Shown here in pieces: positions 1 through 4,826 of a DNA stretch of 9,442 nt. The notes under the pieces are model-generated. The model was not told where the DNA came from, made no database searches, and saw nothing but the letters and a program-made list of their open reading frames with translations. The stretch is from DBFJGL01 sp048394785 (GTDB lineage Bacteria; Bacillota; Clostridia; Christensenellales; CAG-917): positions 1-9,442 of the forward strand of contig DBFJGL010000020.1 of the NCBI GenBank assembly GCA_048394785.1. The letters run 5' to 3'. A program made the translations under genes and the position numbers. How positions within the stretch are numbered: the stretch's first letter is position 1; each line of letters begins with the position of its first letter.

Positions 1-375
1 GCCGACGACGTCGCGCCGAGTTTCGCACTTCTCAAAAACAGCCTCGGAGCAGAGATTGTCGGCGTTGACCTTGCGGGCGATAAGTTCAAAGAGTTGTACA
101 CGTCGGTTGTAGACAACAACAAAATTCCCGAAAAATTTGAACTTCCCGAAGGCTTCGGCATTGAATTCAACGGCAAATACGAACTTCGCGACGTCAAAAA
201 TCCCGATACGGGCGAAACCGTAAAAGCAATTTACGTCGGATATTTCGACGTACTCGACGACCCGTATCTTATGCTGTCTATGTACGATAAAGTTACGGAA
301 AACAAAACCGAAAAACACATTTACTGCAACATTCGCTTTATAAAGGCGGAAATAGACGGCGTGCTCAAAGCATAA
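1..375 (+). CDS. C-terminal part of an unrecognised protein (5' end outside window)
   Basis: The reading frame is open from the first base of the window to the TAA at 373-375. At least 124 residues are present and the true start lies upstream. A TTG at 94 could be mistaken for a start, but the frame continues without a stop before it and no ribosome binding site precedes it. The visible part is soluble and acidic, with no membrane segment. It reads as a compact alpha/beta-type domain with stretches such as FELPEGFGIEFNGKYEL and a C-terminal half rich in aromatic residues (YVGYFDVL, HIYCNIRF). I do not recognise the family. It is followed by hairpins and a two-way terminator and converges on the minus-strand gene at 589-930, so it appears to be the last gene of its transcript. 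Confidence 0.75.
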   Translation, partial: ADDVAPSFALLKNSLGAEIVGVDLAGDKFKELYTSVVDNNKIPEKFELPEGFGIEFNGKYELRDVKNPDTGETVKAIYVGYFDVLDDPYLMLSMYDKVTENKTEKHIYCNIRFIKAEIDGVLKA

Positions 376-391
376 TAAAGTCAAGCCGCAG

Positions 392-428
392 TACGTTCTG
401 TCTGTGTTTTTTGCGAATTAAGAACGTA
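392..428. other. Inverted repeat downstream of the first gene
   Basis: TACGTTCT (392-399) is perfectly complementary to AGAACGTA (421-428), giving an 8-bp stem around a 21-nt loop that contains a run of six T. A smaller hairpin, TCCGAA/TTCGGA (458-463/470-475), follows. The T run lies in the loop, so this is not a textbook terminator. It may support the stronger hairpin at 498-542. Confidence 0.45.
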
Positions 429-497
429 AGCAGAATAAGTTGCAAAAACGGCACTTGTCCGAACCGAATTTCGGATAAGAAAATATTTCGGAATAAT

Positions 498-542
498 AAA
501 CGCCGTATCGCCGCGCTATGATGGTGCGTCGGTGCGGCGTTT
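498..542. terminator. Two-way rho-independent terminator between convergent genes
   Basis: Bases 498-516 pair with 524-542 over 19 positions with a single mismatch (511/529) and four G-T pairs, around a 7-nt loop (517-523). The outer eight pairs, AAACGCCG with CGGCGTTT, are perfect. On the plus strand the stem is followed by TGTTTT-type sequence. On the minus strand it is followed by TTTATTATT. It lies between the stops of two converging genes, so it can end both transcripts. Confidence 0.75.
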
Positions 543-588
543 GTTTTAGCGCGATTTGTGTCGTGTGCGGTTTGCTGCCGATATAATT

Positions 589-930
589 TTACGAAGCGTC
601 GGCAATAATTTTTTCTATTTCTTCGGGGGAAAGATCGCCGTCGAGTTTGAGATAAACGAAAGTGTCGAAAGACACATAAATCTGTTTTCCGTACACGGCG
701 TTGAGCCTGGTTTGCAATTCGCATTTCAAAGCCTCGCGCTCGCTTTTGAGATAAATGGGCTTTGTGATTACGGCAACCACAATGGCGTCGGCGGTTTCGG
801 CGCATCGCGCGGCTATTACTTTTTCAAAATCGAGCGCGGCCGTTGCGGGAGGTTGATAGTCGACCGCCGTATAATGACAGACATTTGAGTGCAATGCCGT
901 ATATTCGGGGATATTTACATTAGGGTTCAT
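589..930 (-). CDS. Small hypothetical protein, weakly like the spore YhcN/YlaJ domain
   Basis: This is a 113-residue protein read from the ATG at 930 to the TAA at 589. The start is the only methionine in the frame and has just a weak AGGT two bases upstream, so the start is uncertain. The C-terminal two thirds follow a strand-helix-strand pattern: ADAIVVAVITKPIYL (about residues 46-60), a charged helix with a KSEREALKCELQTRL core, then KQIYVSFDTFVYLKL and a final acidic helix. The order 'variable beta strand, helix, (I/V)YV-x-x-D' loosely resembles the spore lipoprotein YhcN/YlaJ domain. However, there is no signal peptide or lipobox, so that link is weak inference. It converges with the gene ending at 375 and faces away from the repeat region. 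The plus-strand reading frame over the same bases (556-888) is rich in Phe/Gly runs and looks like a shadow. Confidence 0.6.
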   Translation of the reverse strand: MNPNVNIPEYTALHSNVCHYTAVDYQPPATAALDFEKVIAARCAETADAIVVAVITKPIYLKSEREALKCELQTRLNAVYGKQIYVSFDTFVYLKLDGDLSPEEIEKIIADAS

Positions 931-949
931 ATACCTATTTTTTCGGTAT
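931..949 (-). promoter_or_regulatory. Small hairpin over the weak RBS of the 589-930 gene
   Basis: Read on the minus strand, ATACC (949-945) can pair with GGTAT (935-931) around a loop of mostly A, directly before the ATG at 930. The stem would cover the only Shine-Dalgarno-like bases (AGGT). It is a five-pair stem, so it could be chance. Confidence 0.25.
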
Positions 950-956
950 GCCGCGA

Positions 957-985
957 TTTATATACATTTTCCGCTATGATGAATA
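957..985 (-). promoter_or_regulatory. Possible promoter of the 589-930 gene
   Basis: On the minus strand there is a TATAAA (962-957), a good -10 box. It is 17 nt downstream of TATTCA (985-980), which matches only three of six consensus -35 bases. It sits about 27 nt before the start codon at 930. The weak -35 keeps this tentative. Confidence 0.3.
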
Positions 986-1180
986 CGATATTTTAGACGT
1001 ACCGCGCTCGAAAATCGTTGCGTTCGTTTGATTTCGACAGATGTCAAAATATTTCTCGCTTTCCGCGTGGTTATGTTGCGGACTGCGTGCTTCACGCTAC
1101 CGCGCACGCGGGTTACCGTGGACGGGTTGTACGTTTCTTTTTAGGGGTTCTAATATGTTCGTTTCTGTTTACGGGGGCGG

Positions 1181-1282
1181 GTATAAGTTATCGTCGCCTG
1201 CTTAGGGGATTGCCGTGTATGGGGCGTAAGTTTATTTTAGGGACTGTGTATGAGTTGTTGTCGTCTGTTTAGGGGATTGCCG
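1181..1282 (+). repeat. Two direct copies of a 35-bp repeat fragment
   Basis: Bases 1181-1215 and 1248-1282 match at 30 of 35 positions, and all five differences are transitions. Both end in TTAGGGGATTGCCG. The shared end is the complement of the CGGCAGTCCCCTA arm of the palindromic elements that follow, so these are outer arms of the same repeat family. A further diverged piece lies at 1691-1712. Confidence 0.7.
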
Positions 1283-1373
1283 CACTTCGTTCGCAATGAC
1301 ACCGTAACTCCGTATGACACAGTAATCCGTGTCACTGCGAGGAGCGAAGCGACGTGGCAGTCCCCTATGCAGA
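1266..1373. repeat. Palindromic repeat, copy 1
   Basis: The left arm (1266-1302, TAGGGGATTGCCGC ... TCGCAATGACAC) is an imperfect reverse complement of the right arm (1329-1373, GTGTCACTGCGAGGAGCG ... GGCAGTCCCCTA). The inside is longer than in copies 2 and 3 and contains an extra perfect TGACAC/GTGTCA stem (1315-1320/1329-1334). The right arm GTCACTGCGAGGAGCGAAGC closely resembles a palindromic repeat seen in many bacterial genomes. Confidence 0.8.
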
Positions 1374-1615
1374 GAACGAAAGTCGAGGGTAAAACGGTGG
1401 ACATTTCTATTTATGAGATTGCCACGTTTCGTTCGTCTTACTCACTCCGCTCGCAATGACACCGTGACTCCGTGTCACTGCGGGGAGCGTAGCGACGCGG
1501 CAGTCCCCTATGCAGAGGACGAAAGTCGAGAGTAAAACGGTGGACATTTCTATTTATGAGATTGCCGCGTTTTGTTCGTGTTCTCACTCCACTCGCAATG
1601 ACACCGTAACTCCGT
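1331..1615 (+). repeat. Tandem duplication, two units of 142-143 bp
   Basis: The sequence starting GTCACTGCG recurs at 1331, 1474 and 1616. Not only the hairpin arms but also the spacers between hairpins (about 1371-1415 and 1513-1558) are nearly identical, sharing GTAAAACGGTGGACATTTC. This means a whole unit of spacer plus palindrome was duplicated, rather than single hairpins inserting independently. Confidence 0.8.
1416..1512. repeat. Palindromic repeat, copy 2
   Basis: The left arm GAGATTGCCACG ... CTCGCAATGACAC (1416-1462) pairs imperfectly with GTGTCACTGCGGGGAGCG ... CGGCAGTCCCCTA (1472-1512) around a loop of about 9 nt. The left arm carries a short insertion relative to a perfect palindrome. 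The copy lies 143 bp after the equivalent point of copy 1. Confidence 0.8.
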
Positions 1616-1655
1616 GTCACTACGAGGAGCATAGCGACGCGGCAGTCCCCTATGC
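1559..1655. repeat. Palindromic repeat, copy 3
   Basis: This has the same structure as copy 2: GAGATTGCCGCG ... CTCGCAATGACAC (1559-1604) against GTGTCACTACGAGGAGC ... CGGCAGTCCCCTA (1614-1655). It lies 142 bp after copy 2. Several arm positions differ from copy 2, some of them disrupting pairing. Confidence 0.8.
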
Positions 1656-1685
1656 AGAGGAGCGAGCTTCGTATGCGGACAAATG

Positions 1686-1716
1686 GCGCCGTCGTGTGTT
1701 TAGGGGATTACGGCGC
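1686..1716. repeat. Decayed repeat fragment with short stem
   Basis: GCGCCG (1686-1691) pairs with CGGCGC (1711-1716) around a loop that contains TTTAGGGGATTA, the same core as the repeat arms upstream. It looks like a worn remnant of the repeat family. Confidence 0.45.
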
Positions 1717-1767
1717 GAGGGTTATAGAGAAATAATAAATCAAAAGTCATTTATTCTGTTTAATTCG

Positions 1768-1796
1768 TTGCAATGAGATAGGTATAGTGATATTAT
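1768..1796 (+). promoter_or_regulatory. Promoter of the riboswitch-led operon
   Basis: TTGCAA (1768-1773) is followed after exactly 17 nt by TATTAT (1791-1796). A TG one base upstream of the -10 box (1788-1789) makes an extended -10. Transcription would begin around 1802-1803, right at the first base of the riboswitch P1 helix, which supports the assignment. An overlapping TATAAT at 1794-1799 has poorer spacing (20 nt). Confidence 0.7.
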
Positions 1797-1799
1797 AAT

Positions 1800-1915
1800 A
1801 GTGCTTCGGGGCGAGGTGCAAATCCTCACTGGCGGTACAGTCCGCGAACTCTTTTTGAGCCGAACGGGTGAAACTCCCGTACCAACGGTTACAGTCCGGA
1901 TGAAAGGAGCAGGCA
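1800..1915 (+). promoter_or_regulatory. FMN riboswitch (RFN element) aptamer
   Basis: The conserved blocks of the FMN aptamer appear in order: CTTCGGGGCGAGGTGCAAAT, the CCTCACTGGCGGTA block, CAGTCCGCGA, GGGTGAAACTCCCGTACC, CAACGGTTACAGTCCGGATG and a closing GGAGCA. P1 forms from 1802-1807 with 1906-1911 (six pairs, one of them G-T). The aptamer binds flavin mononucleotide, and in Bacillota it usually switches off riboflavin synthesis or uptake genes when FMN is plentiful. A riboflavin transporter gene directly follows, which matches this role. Confidence 0.96.
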
Positions 1916-1926
1916 GAAATGCCCAT

Positions 1927-1954
1927 TGCCTCGGGGACTATCTCGGGGTGTTTT
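1927..1954 (+). promoter_or_regulatory. Likely riboswitch expression platform burying the RBS
   Basis: TGCCTCGG (1927-1934) can pair with TCGGGGTG (1943-1950). This eight-pair stem has four G-T pairs and its 3' arm is the Shine-Dalgarno sequence (GGGG, 1945-1948) for the ATG at 1958. Four T follow (1951-1954). A competing pairing, AGGCA (1911-1915) with TGCCT (1927-1931), starts at the edge of P1 and would free the RBS. A GGCA-GAAA-TGCC mini-hairpin (1912-1923) is a third option. No strong terminator is present, so control of translation start is the more likely mode. The fold is drawn by hand. Confidence 0.45.
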
Positions 1955-1957
1955 AAT

Positions 1958-3127
1958 ATGGAAAAACATTTATTGAGCAAGTTCTCCAAAAAACCTACTT
2001 GGCAGACGTCTGCGGCGTATATAGCCAAAATCGCGCTGTTAACCGCGCTTGCGTTCATACTTTACGCGTTCTGCAAATTCCCTTTGCCGTTTGCGTTTCC
2101 GAGTTTTTTGGACATACAGATTTCCGAGCTTCCGGCACTGCTCGCGGGCTTTTCGATGGGACCGATAAGCGGCGCGGTCGTGGTTATACTCAAATGTCTG
2201 TTCAAACTGCCTATGTCGGGCACGATGTACGTCGGCGAACTTACGGACATAATAATCGGGCTATGTTTTGTAGTGCCGTCGTCCGTAATTTACCGCAGAC
2301 ACAAGGATAAAAAACACGCGCTTACAGGTCTTGCCGTAAGTTCGGTGCTCGTTGTTGCGGCAAGCCTTCTGATAAACAGATTTATATCCATACCGTTTTA
2401 CGTCGAAGTGATGTTCAAAGGCAATTTCAATATACTCCTCGATATGGTGCGACCTCTTTATCCTGCCGTCACACAGGGCACTTTCTATGCGTATTATCTC
2501 GGCGTTGCGGTGCTTCCTTTCAACGTACTGCGCACGCTCATAGTTGCGGTTTTGACTTTCATACTTTATAAGCGGCTGTCGGGAATACTGCATTGGAACG
2601 GCACGTCCAAAAAGAAAAAGGATATATCCGGCGAATATGTCAGCGAGAGCGAGGAGGACACCCGCGCGGTGGCGGCAAAGATTGCCGACAGCCTGACGGG
2701 CGGTGAAATTATACTGCTTGACGGCGACCTCGGAGCGGGCAAAACCGCTTTTACCAAAGGTCTTGCGGAGGCGTTGGGCATAGAGGACGCGGTTACAAGC
2801 CCGACTTTTACCATAATGAATGTTTACGAGGGCGGAAGACTCAAACTCAATCATTTGGATATGTATCGCACGGAAGACGCGGACGAAATCGCGGAGCTCG
2901 GCGTGGAGGAGGAATTCGACGAGAATTCCGTTACGGTTATAGAATGGAATAAACTGCAAGACTTGACAGGCAGAATAATAAATGTAAAAATAACCGTTAC
3001 GGGGGATAATGACAGAGTTATCGAAGTGGAAGACGGCAGAGAAACGCAGTCTGAAAAATCAAAAGGGAAGACAACGCTTAAAAAGAGCAAAAAAACAGAG
3101 GAAAGCAATGAAATTTCTTGCAATTGA
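1958..3127 (+). CDS. ribU-tsaE: Riboflavin ECF transporter S component RibU fused to t6A ATPase TsaE
   Basis: This is a 389-residue protein with two parts. Residues about 15-213 are a RibU-type substrate-binding membrane subunit, with several hydrophobic helices and the family stretches ISELPALLAGFSMGPISG (55-72), YVGELTDIIIG (91-101) and LPFNVLRTLIVAVLTFILYK (186-205). RibU takes up riboflavin together with a shared ECF ATPase module. After a basic linker (KKKKD, 218-222), residues about 226-357 form a complete TsaE domain: EYVSESEEDT start, Walker A GDLGAGKT (256-263), SPTFTI (281-286), HLDMYR (299-304), ELGVEEEF (313-320) and VTVIEW (325-330). TsaE is the cytoplasmic ATPase that helps TsaB/TsaD make t6A on tRNA. 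A Lys-rich tail (about 362-389) overlaps tsaB by 20 nt. I chose the ATG at 1958 over an in-frame ATG at 1919, because 1919 lies against the aptamer and 1958 gives a natural RibU N-terminus. No stop or frame change separates the two halves. Confidence 0.93.
   Translation: MEKHLLSKFSKKPTWQTSAAYIAKIALLTALAFILYAFCKFPLPFAFPSFLDIQISELPALLAGFSMGPISGAVVVILKCLFKLPMSGTMYVGELTDIIIGLCFVVPSSVIYRRHKDKKHALTGLAVSSVLVVAASLLINRFISIPFYVEVMFKGNFNILLDMVRPLYPAVTQGTFYAYYLGVAVLPFNVLRTLIVAVLTFILYKRLSGILHWNGTSKKKKDISGEYVSESEEDTRAVAAKIADSLTGGEIILLDGDLGAGKTAFTKGLAEALGIEDAVTSPTFTIMNVYEGGRLKLNHLDMYRTEDADEIAELGVEEEFDENSVTVIEWNKLQDLTGRIINVKITVTGDNDRVIEVEDGRETQSEKSKGKTTLKKSKKTEESNEISCN
2651..2671 (+). promoter_or_regulatory. 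Possible internal start for a separate TsaE product
   Basis: GAGGAGGA (2651-2658) is a strong Shine-Dalgarno-like sequence, followed 10 nt later by an in-frame GTG (2669-2671, Val238 of the fusion). Starting there would give a TsaE lacking about 12 residues of its first strand but keeping Walker A. The purine run also encodes Glu-Glu-Asp, so it may be chance. Confidence 0.25.
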
Positions 3128-3680
3128 CACATCGGGCAGCTCGCTTATTGCGGTGGCGTGCGCGGACGGAGTTGTGCGCAGCCGCATTGTCGACGCAGGC
3201 AAATCGGGACACAGTTCGCTTTTAACGCCCGCAATATCCGAGGTGTTGGAAGATGTAGGGATAACGCCTGCCGAACTCGACTTTGTGGCGGCGGTTATGG
3301 GACCGGGTTCGTTTACGGGCATACGCATAGGCGCAAGCACGGCAAGCGCGATTGCGTACGCTACGGGTTGCAGGAGAATATCCGTAACGTCCTTTGAACT
3401 CATTGCATATAGTAGAACAAACTCGACCGTTGCGGTTGCGGCAGGGCACGGAAACGTGTATGCGGCGGATGTCAAAGACGGCAAGGTGATAAACGCGAGA
3501 TTTTACGAGGCGGCGGAACTTAAAGGCGATGAAAAATTTGAGTATTCACCGCTTGCTTCTCCCGAAAAAACGCTTTACGAAGCGGTGAGAGATAAGGCGG
3601 AAAGAGGCGAATTCGTAAAAGTATTCGAGCCGTATTATATGCGCAAGTCGCAGGCGGAGAGAAACGCCGATGAGATTTGA
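3108..3680 (+). CDS. tsaB: tRNA t6A synthesis complex subunit TsaB
   Basis: This is a 190-residue protein of the ASKHA fold. TsaB is the non-catalytic partner that binds TsaD and, with TsaE, forms the complex transferring threonylcarbamoyl to A37 of ANN-decoding tRNAs. Visible family marks are the opening strand MKFLAIDTSGSS, GHSSLLTPAISEVL (34-47), the signature VMGPGSFTGIRIG (63-75) and the C-terminal EPYYMRKSQAER (174-185). At 190 residues it is shorter than the usual 220-240; the shortening is in the C-terminal half. The ATG at 3108 is preceded by GAGGAAAG and gives the standard N-terminus. An upstream in-frame ATG at 3009 would add a Lys-rich extension that is simply the TsaE tail in another frame. 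It overlaps ribU-tsaE by 20 nt and rimI by 11 nt, suggesting coupled translation. Confidence 0.95.
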   Translation: MKFLAIDTSGSSLIAVACADGVVRSRIVDAGKSGHSSLLTPAISEVLEDVGITPAELDFVAAVMGPGSFTGIRIGASTASAIAYATGCRRISVTSFELIAYSRTNSTVAVAAGHGNVYAADVKDGKVINARFYEAAELKGDEKFEYSPLASPEKTLYEAVRDKAERGEFVKVFEPYYMRKSQAERNADEI

Positions 3681-4101
3681 GAGGCTGAAATACGAGCATC
3701 TGCGCCAAATGGCGGAGATTGAAAAGGAAGCGTTCGACGCGCCTTGGAGCGAAAGAATGTTTATACCCGAGGTGGAAAGCCCCGACGCGACCTACGTCGT
3801 GGGCACGCGCGGCGACGAAGTTGTGTGTTACGGCGGTTTCCATAAGGTGCTTGACGAGGCGCATATAACAAACATAGCCGTTAAAAAGGAATCGAGAGGC
3901 AAAGGAATAGGCAAATTTCTGATGTCCGAGCTGCTTTTTAGGGCAAAACTGAACGGCGTAAGCAGCGTTTATCTTGAAGTCAGAGATAACAATATACCCG
4001 CAATTCAGATGTACAAAAGCTTCGGTTTTACCGAGATAGGCGTGCGTAAGAGGTACTATAATAATCTTTACGATGCGCTGGTTATGCGGCTGGACATCTG
4101 A
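3670..4101 (+). CDS. rimI: Ribosomal protein S18 alanine N-acetyltransferase RimI (GNAT family)
   Basis: This is a 143-residue single-domain GNAT acetyltransferase of normal family length. RimI transfers acetyl from acetyl-CoA to the N-terminal amine of ribosomal protein S18. The acetyl-CoA pyrophosphate loop is SRGKGIGKFL (75-84), preceded by the strand ITNIAVKKE. The block YLEVRDNNIPAIQMYKSFGF (101-120) follows. Glu103 and Tyr115 fall at the same numbers as the catalytic base and acid described for Salmonella RimI. The start ATG at 3670 lies inside the end of tsaB, and GGCGGAGAG just upstream can serve as the RBS. tsaE-tsaB-rimI is a very common gene order in Bacillota. tsaD, which often comes next, is absent here and the hydrolase follows instead. 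Other protein substrates cannot be excluded from sequence. Confidence 0.92.
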   Translation: MRFERLKYEHLRQMAEIEKEAFDAPWSERMFIPEVESPDATYVVGTRGDEVVCYGGFHKVLDEAHITNIAVKKESRGKGIGKFLMSELLFRAKLNGVSSVYLEVRDNNIPAIQMYKSFGFTEIGVRKRYYNNLYDALVMRLDI

Positions 4102-4109
4102 GGAGGGGC

Positions 4110-4826
4110 TTGAATTATAAGACATTCGGTGAAGGGAGAGATATAGTTTTTCTGCACGGTTGGGGCGGCGATATATCCTCCTTTTTGTTTATAGCCGAAC
4201 GCCTCGCCGGCAGTGCGAGAGTGACGCTTGTGGATTTTGCGGGGTTCGGAGATACTCCCGAGCCCGACCGACCTTATACCGTTGCCGATTACGCCGCCGA
4301 CGTACTCTCGGTTATGGACGCAGAGGAAATTTCGAGCGCGGCGATAGTGGCGCACTCTTTCGGCGGAAGGGTGGCATTGGAGCTTGCGGCAAAACACCCC
4401 GACAGGGTGAACAGTCTTGCGCTTACGGACAGCGCGGGCGTCAGACCTCGCCGCGGATTAAAATATTATTTAAAGGTTTACACGCACAAATTTTTGCGTT
4501 TTATCGGCAGAAAAGGGCTTAAAGGTTCTTCCGATTACGCTTCGTTATCGCCGGTTATGAAGCGCACGTTTATAAACGTCGTCAATTACGACCAGACGCC
4601 GCTGTTAAAAAAAATATCTCAGCCCGCCGCGATTTTTTGGGGAAAAGACGACAAACAAACTCCCGTATATATGGCTCGGAAATTAAAGCGGGGCATATCG
4701 AATTCCGAGATTTTCTGGCTGAAAGGCGGGCACTTTGCGTATATGGAGGACGTAAGGGTATATTTTGCGATATTGTCTGCGTTTTTGAGATGTTCCTCGC
4801 AGACTGACGGGGGAGGGAAATTATGA
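4110..4826 (+). CDS. Alpha/beta hydrolase, TTG start, in Mur ligase operon
   Basis: This is a 238-residue alpha/beta-fold hydrolase. The oxyanion region is FLHGWGGD (14-21), the nucleophile elbow VAHSFGGR gives Ser83, the acid is Asp180 or Asp181 in FWGKDDKQTP, and the catalytic His is His208 in GGHFAYMED. All triad members are present, so it should be an active esterase-type or related enzyme; the substrate is unknown. There is no signal peptide, so it is cytoplasmic. The start is TTG at 4110, because no ATG exists before the HGW motif and translation from TTG gives the expected N-terminus MNYKTFGEGRDIVFLHGWGG. AGGAGG (4101-4106) lies only 3 nt before it, which is close. The gap to rimI is 8 nt and the gene overlaps the Mur ligase by 4 nt (ATGA). 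This points to a job in envelope precursor metabolism, but that is inference from position. Confidence 0.88.
   Translation: MNYKTFGEGRDIVFLHGWGGDISSFLFIAERLAGSARVTLVDFAGFGDTPEPDRPYTVADYAADVLSVMDAEEISSAAIVAHSFGGRVALELAAKHPDRVNSLALTDSAGVRPRRGLKYYLKVYTHKFLRFIGRKGLKGSSDYASLSPVMKRTFINVVNYDQTPLLKKISQPAAIFWGKDDKQTPVYMARKLKRGISNSEIFWLKGGHFAYMEDVRVYFAILSAFLRCSSQTDGGGKL

Larger units (their letters stand above)
931..1767. other. Gene-free repeat region
   Basis: No reading frame here has both a credible start and protein-like composition. The left part (931-1180) holds only the probable upstream region of the minus-strand gene and small chance palindromes. From about 1181 to 1720 the region is made of decayed and intact copies of an inverted-repeat element, described separately. 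The T-A-GGGG-ATT core recurs at 1203, 1270 and 1701. Reading frames crossing the repeats give the tell-tale peptides RGAKRRGSP, HCERSE and ERSDAAVPYAE, which are well known as artefacts of this type of repeat and do not represent proteins. The region ends at the promoter of the riboswitch-led operon. Confidence 0.75.

Noticed and set aside
556..888. Plus-strand open frame opposite the 589-930 gene
   Set aside because: It begins inside the far side of the terminator region with no RBS and has an odd Phe/Gly-rich composition. The minus-strand reading has more natural composition and secondary-structure pattern.
1018..1272. Plus-strand open frame of 84 codons in the repeat region
   Set aside because: It starts with TTG without an RBS, runs into the repeat arms and repeats the peptide RRLLRGLP from two copies of the DNA repeat. 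Its composition is not protein-like.
1266..1655. CRISPR array
   Set aside because: The repeated units are long palindromes and the spacers between them are nearly identical to each other, the opposite of a CRISPR array. There are no cas genes.
1250..1776. Several overlapping open frames giving RGAKRRGSP, HCERSE and ERSDAAVPYAE peptides
   Set aside because: These peptides are translations of the palindromic repeat and commonly appear as false proteins. No RBS or conserved domain is present.
1919..1957. Upstream ATG at 1919 as the start of ribU-tsaE
   Set aside because: AAAGGAG lies 9 nt before it, but those bases belong to the riboswitch P1 region and the extra 13 residues do not look like a RibU N-terminus. 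The ATG at 1958, with its RBS in a maskable hairpin, fits better.
2261..2959. Long minus-strand open frame opposite ribU-tsaE
   Set aside because: It is a shadow of a strongly supported gene on the other strand and has no recognisable motif.
3009..3107. Upstream start for TsaB
   Set aside because: It would add a Lys-rich 33-residue leader that is just the end of the TsaE gene in another frame. The ATG at 3108 has an RBS and gives the family N-terminus.
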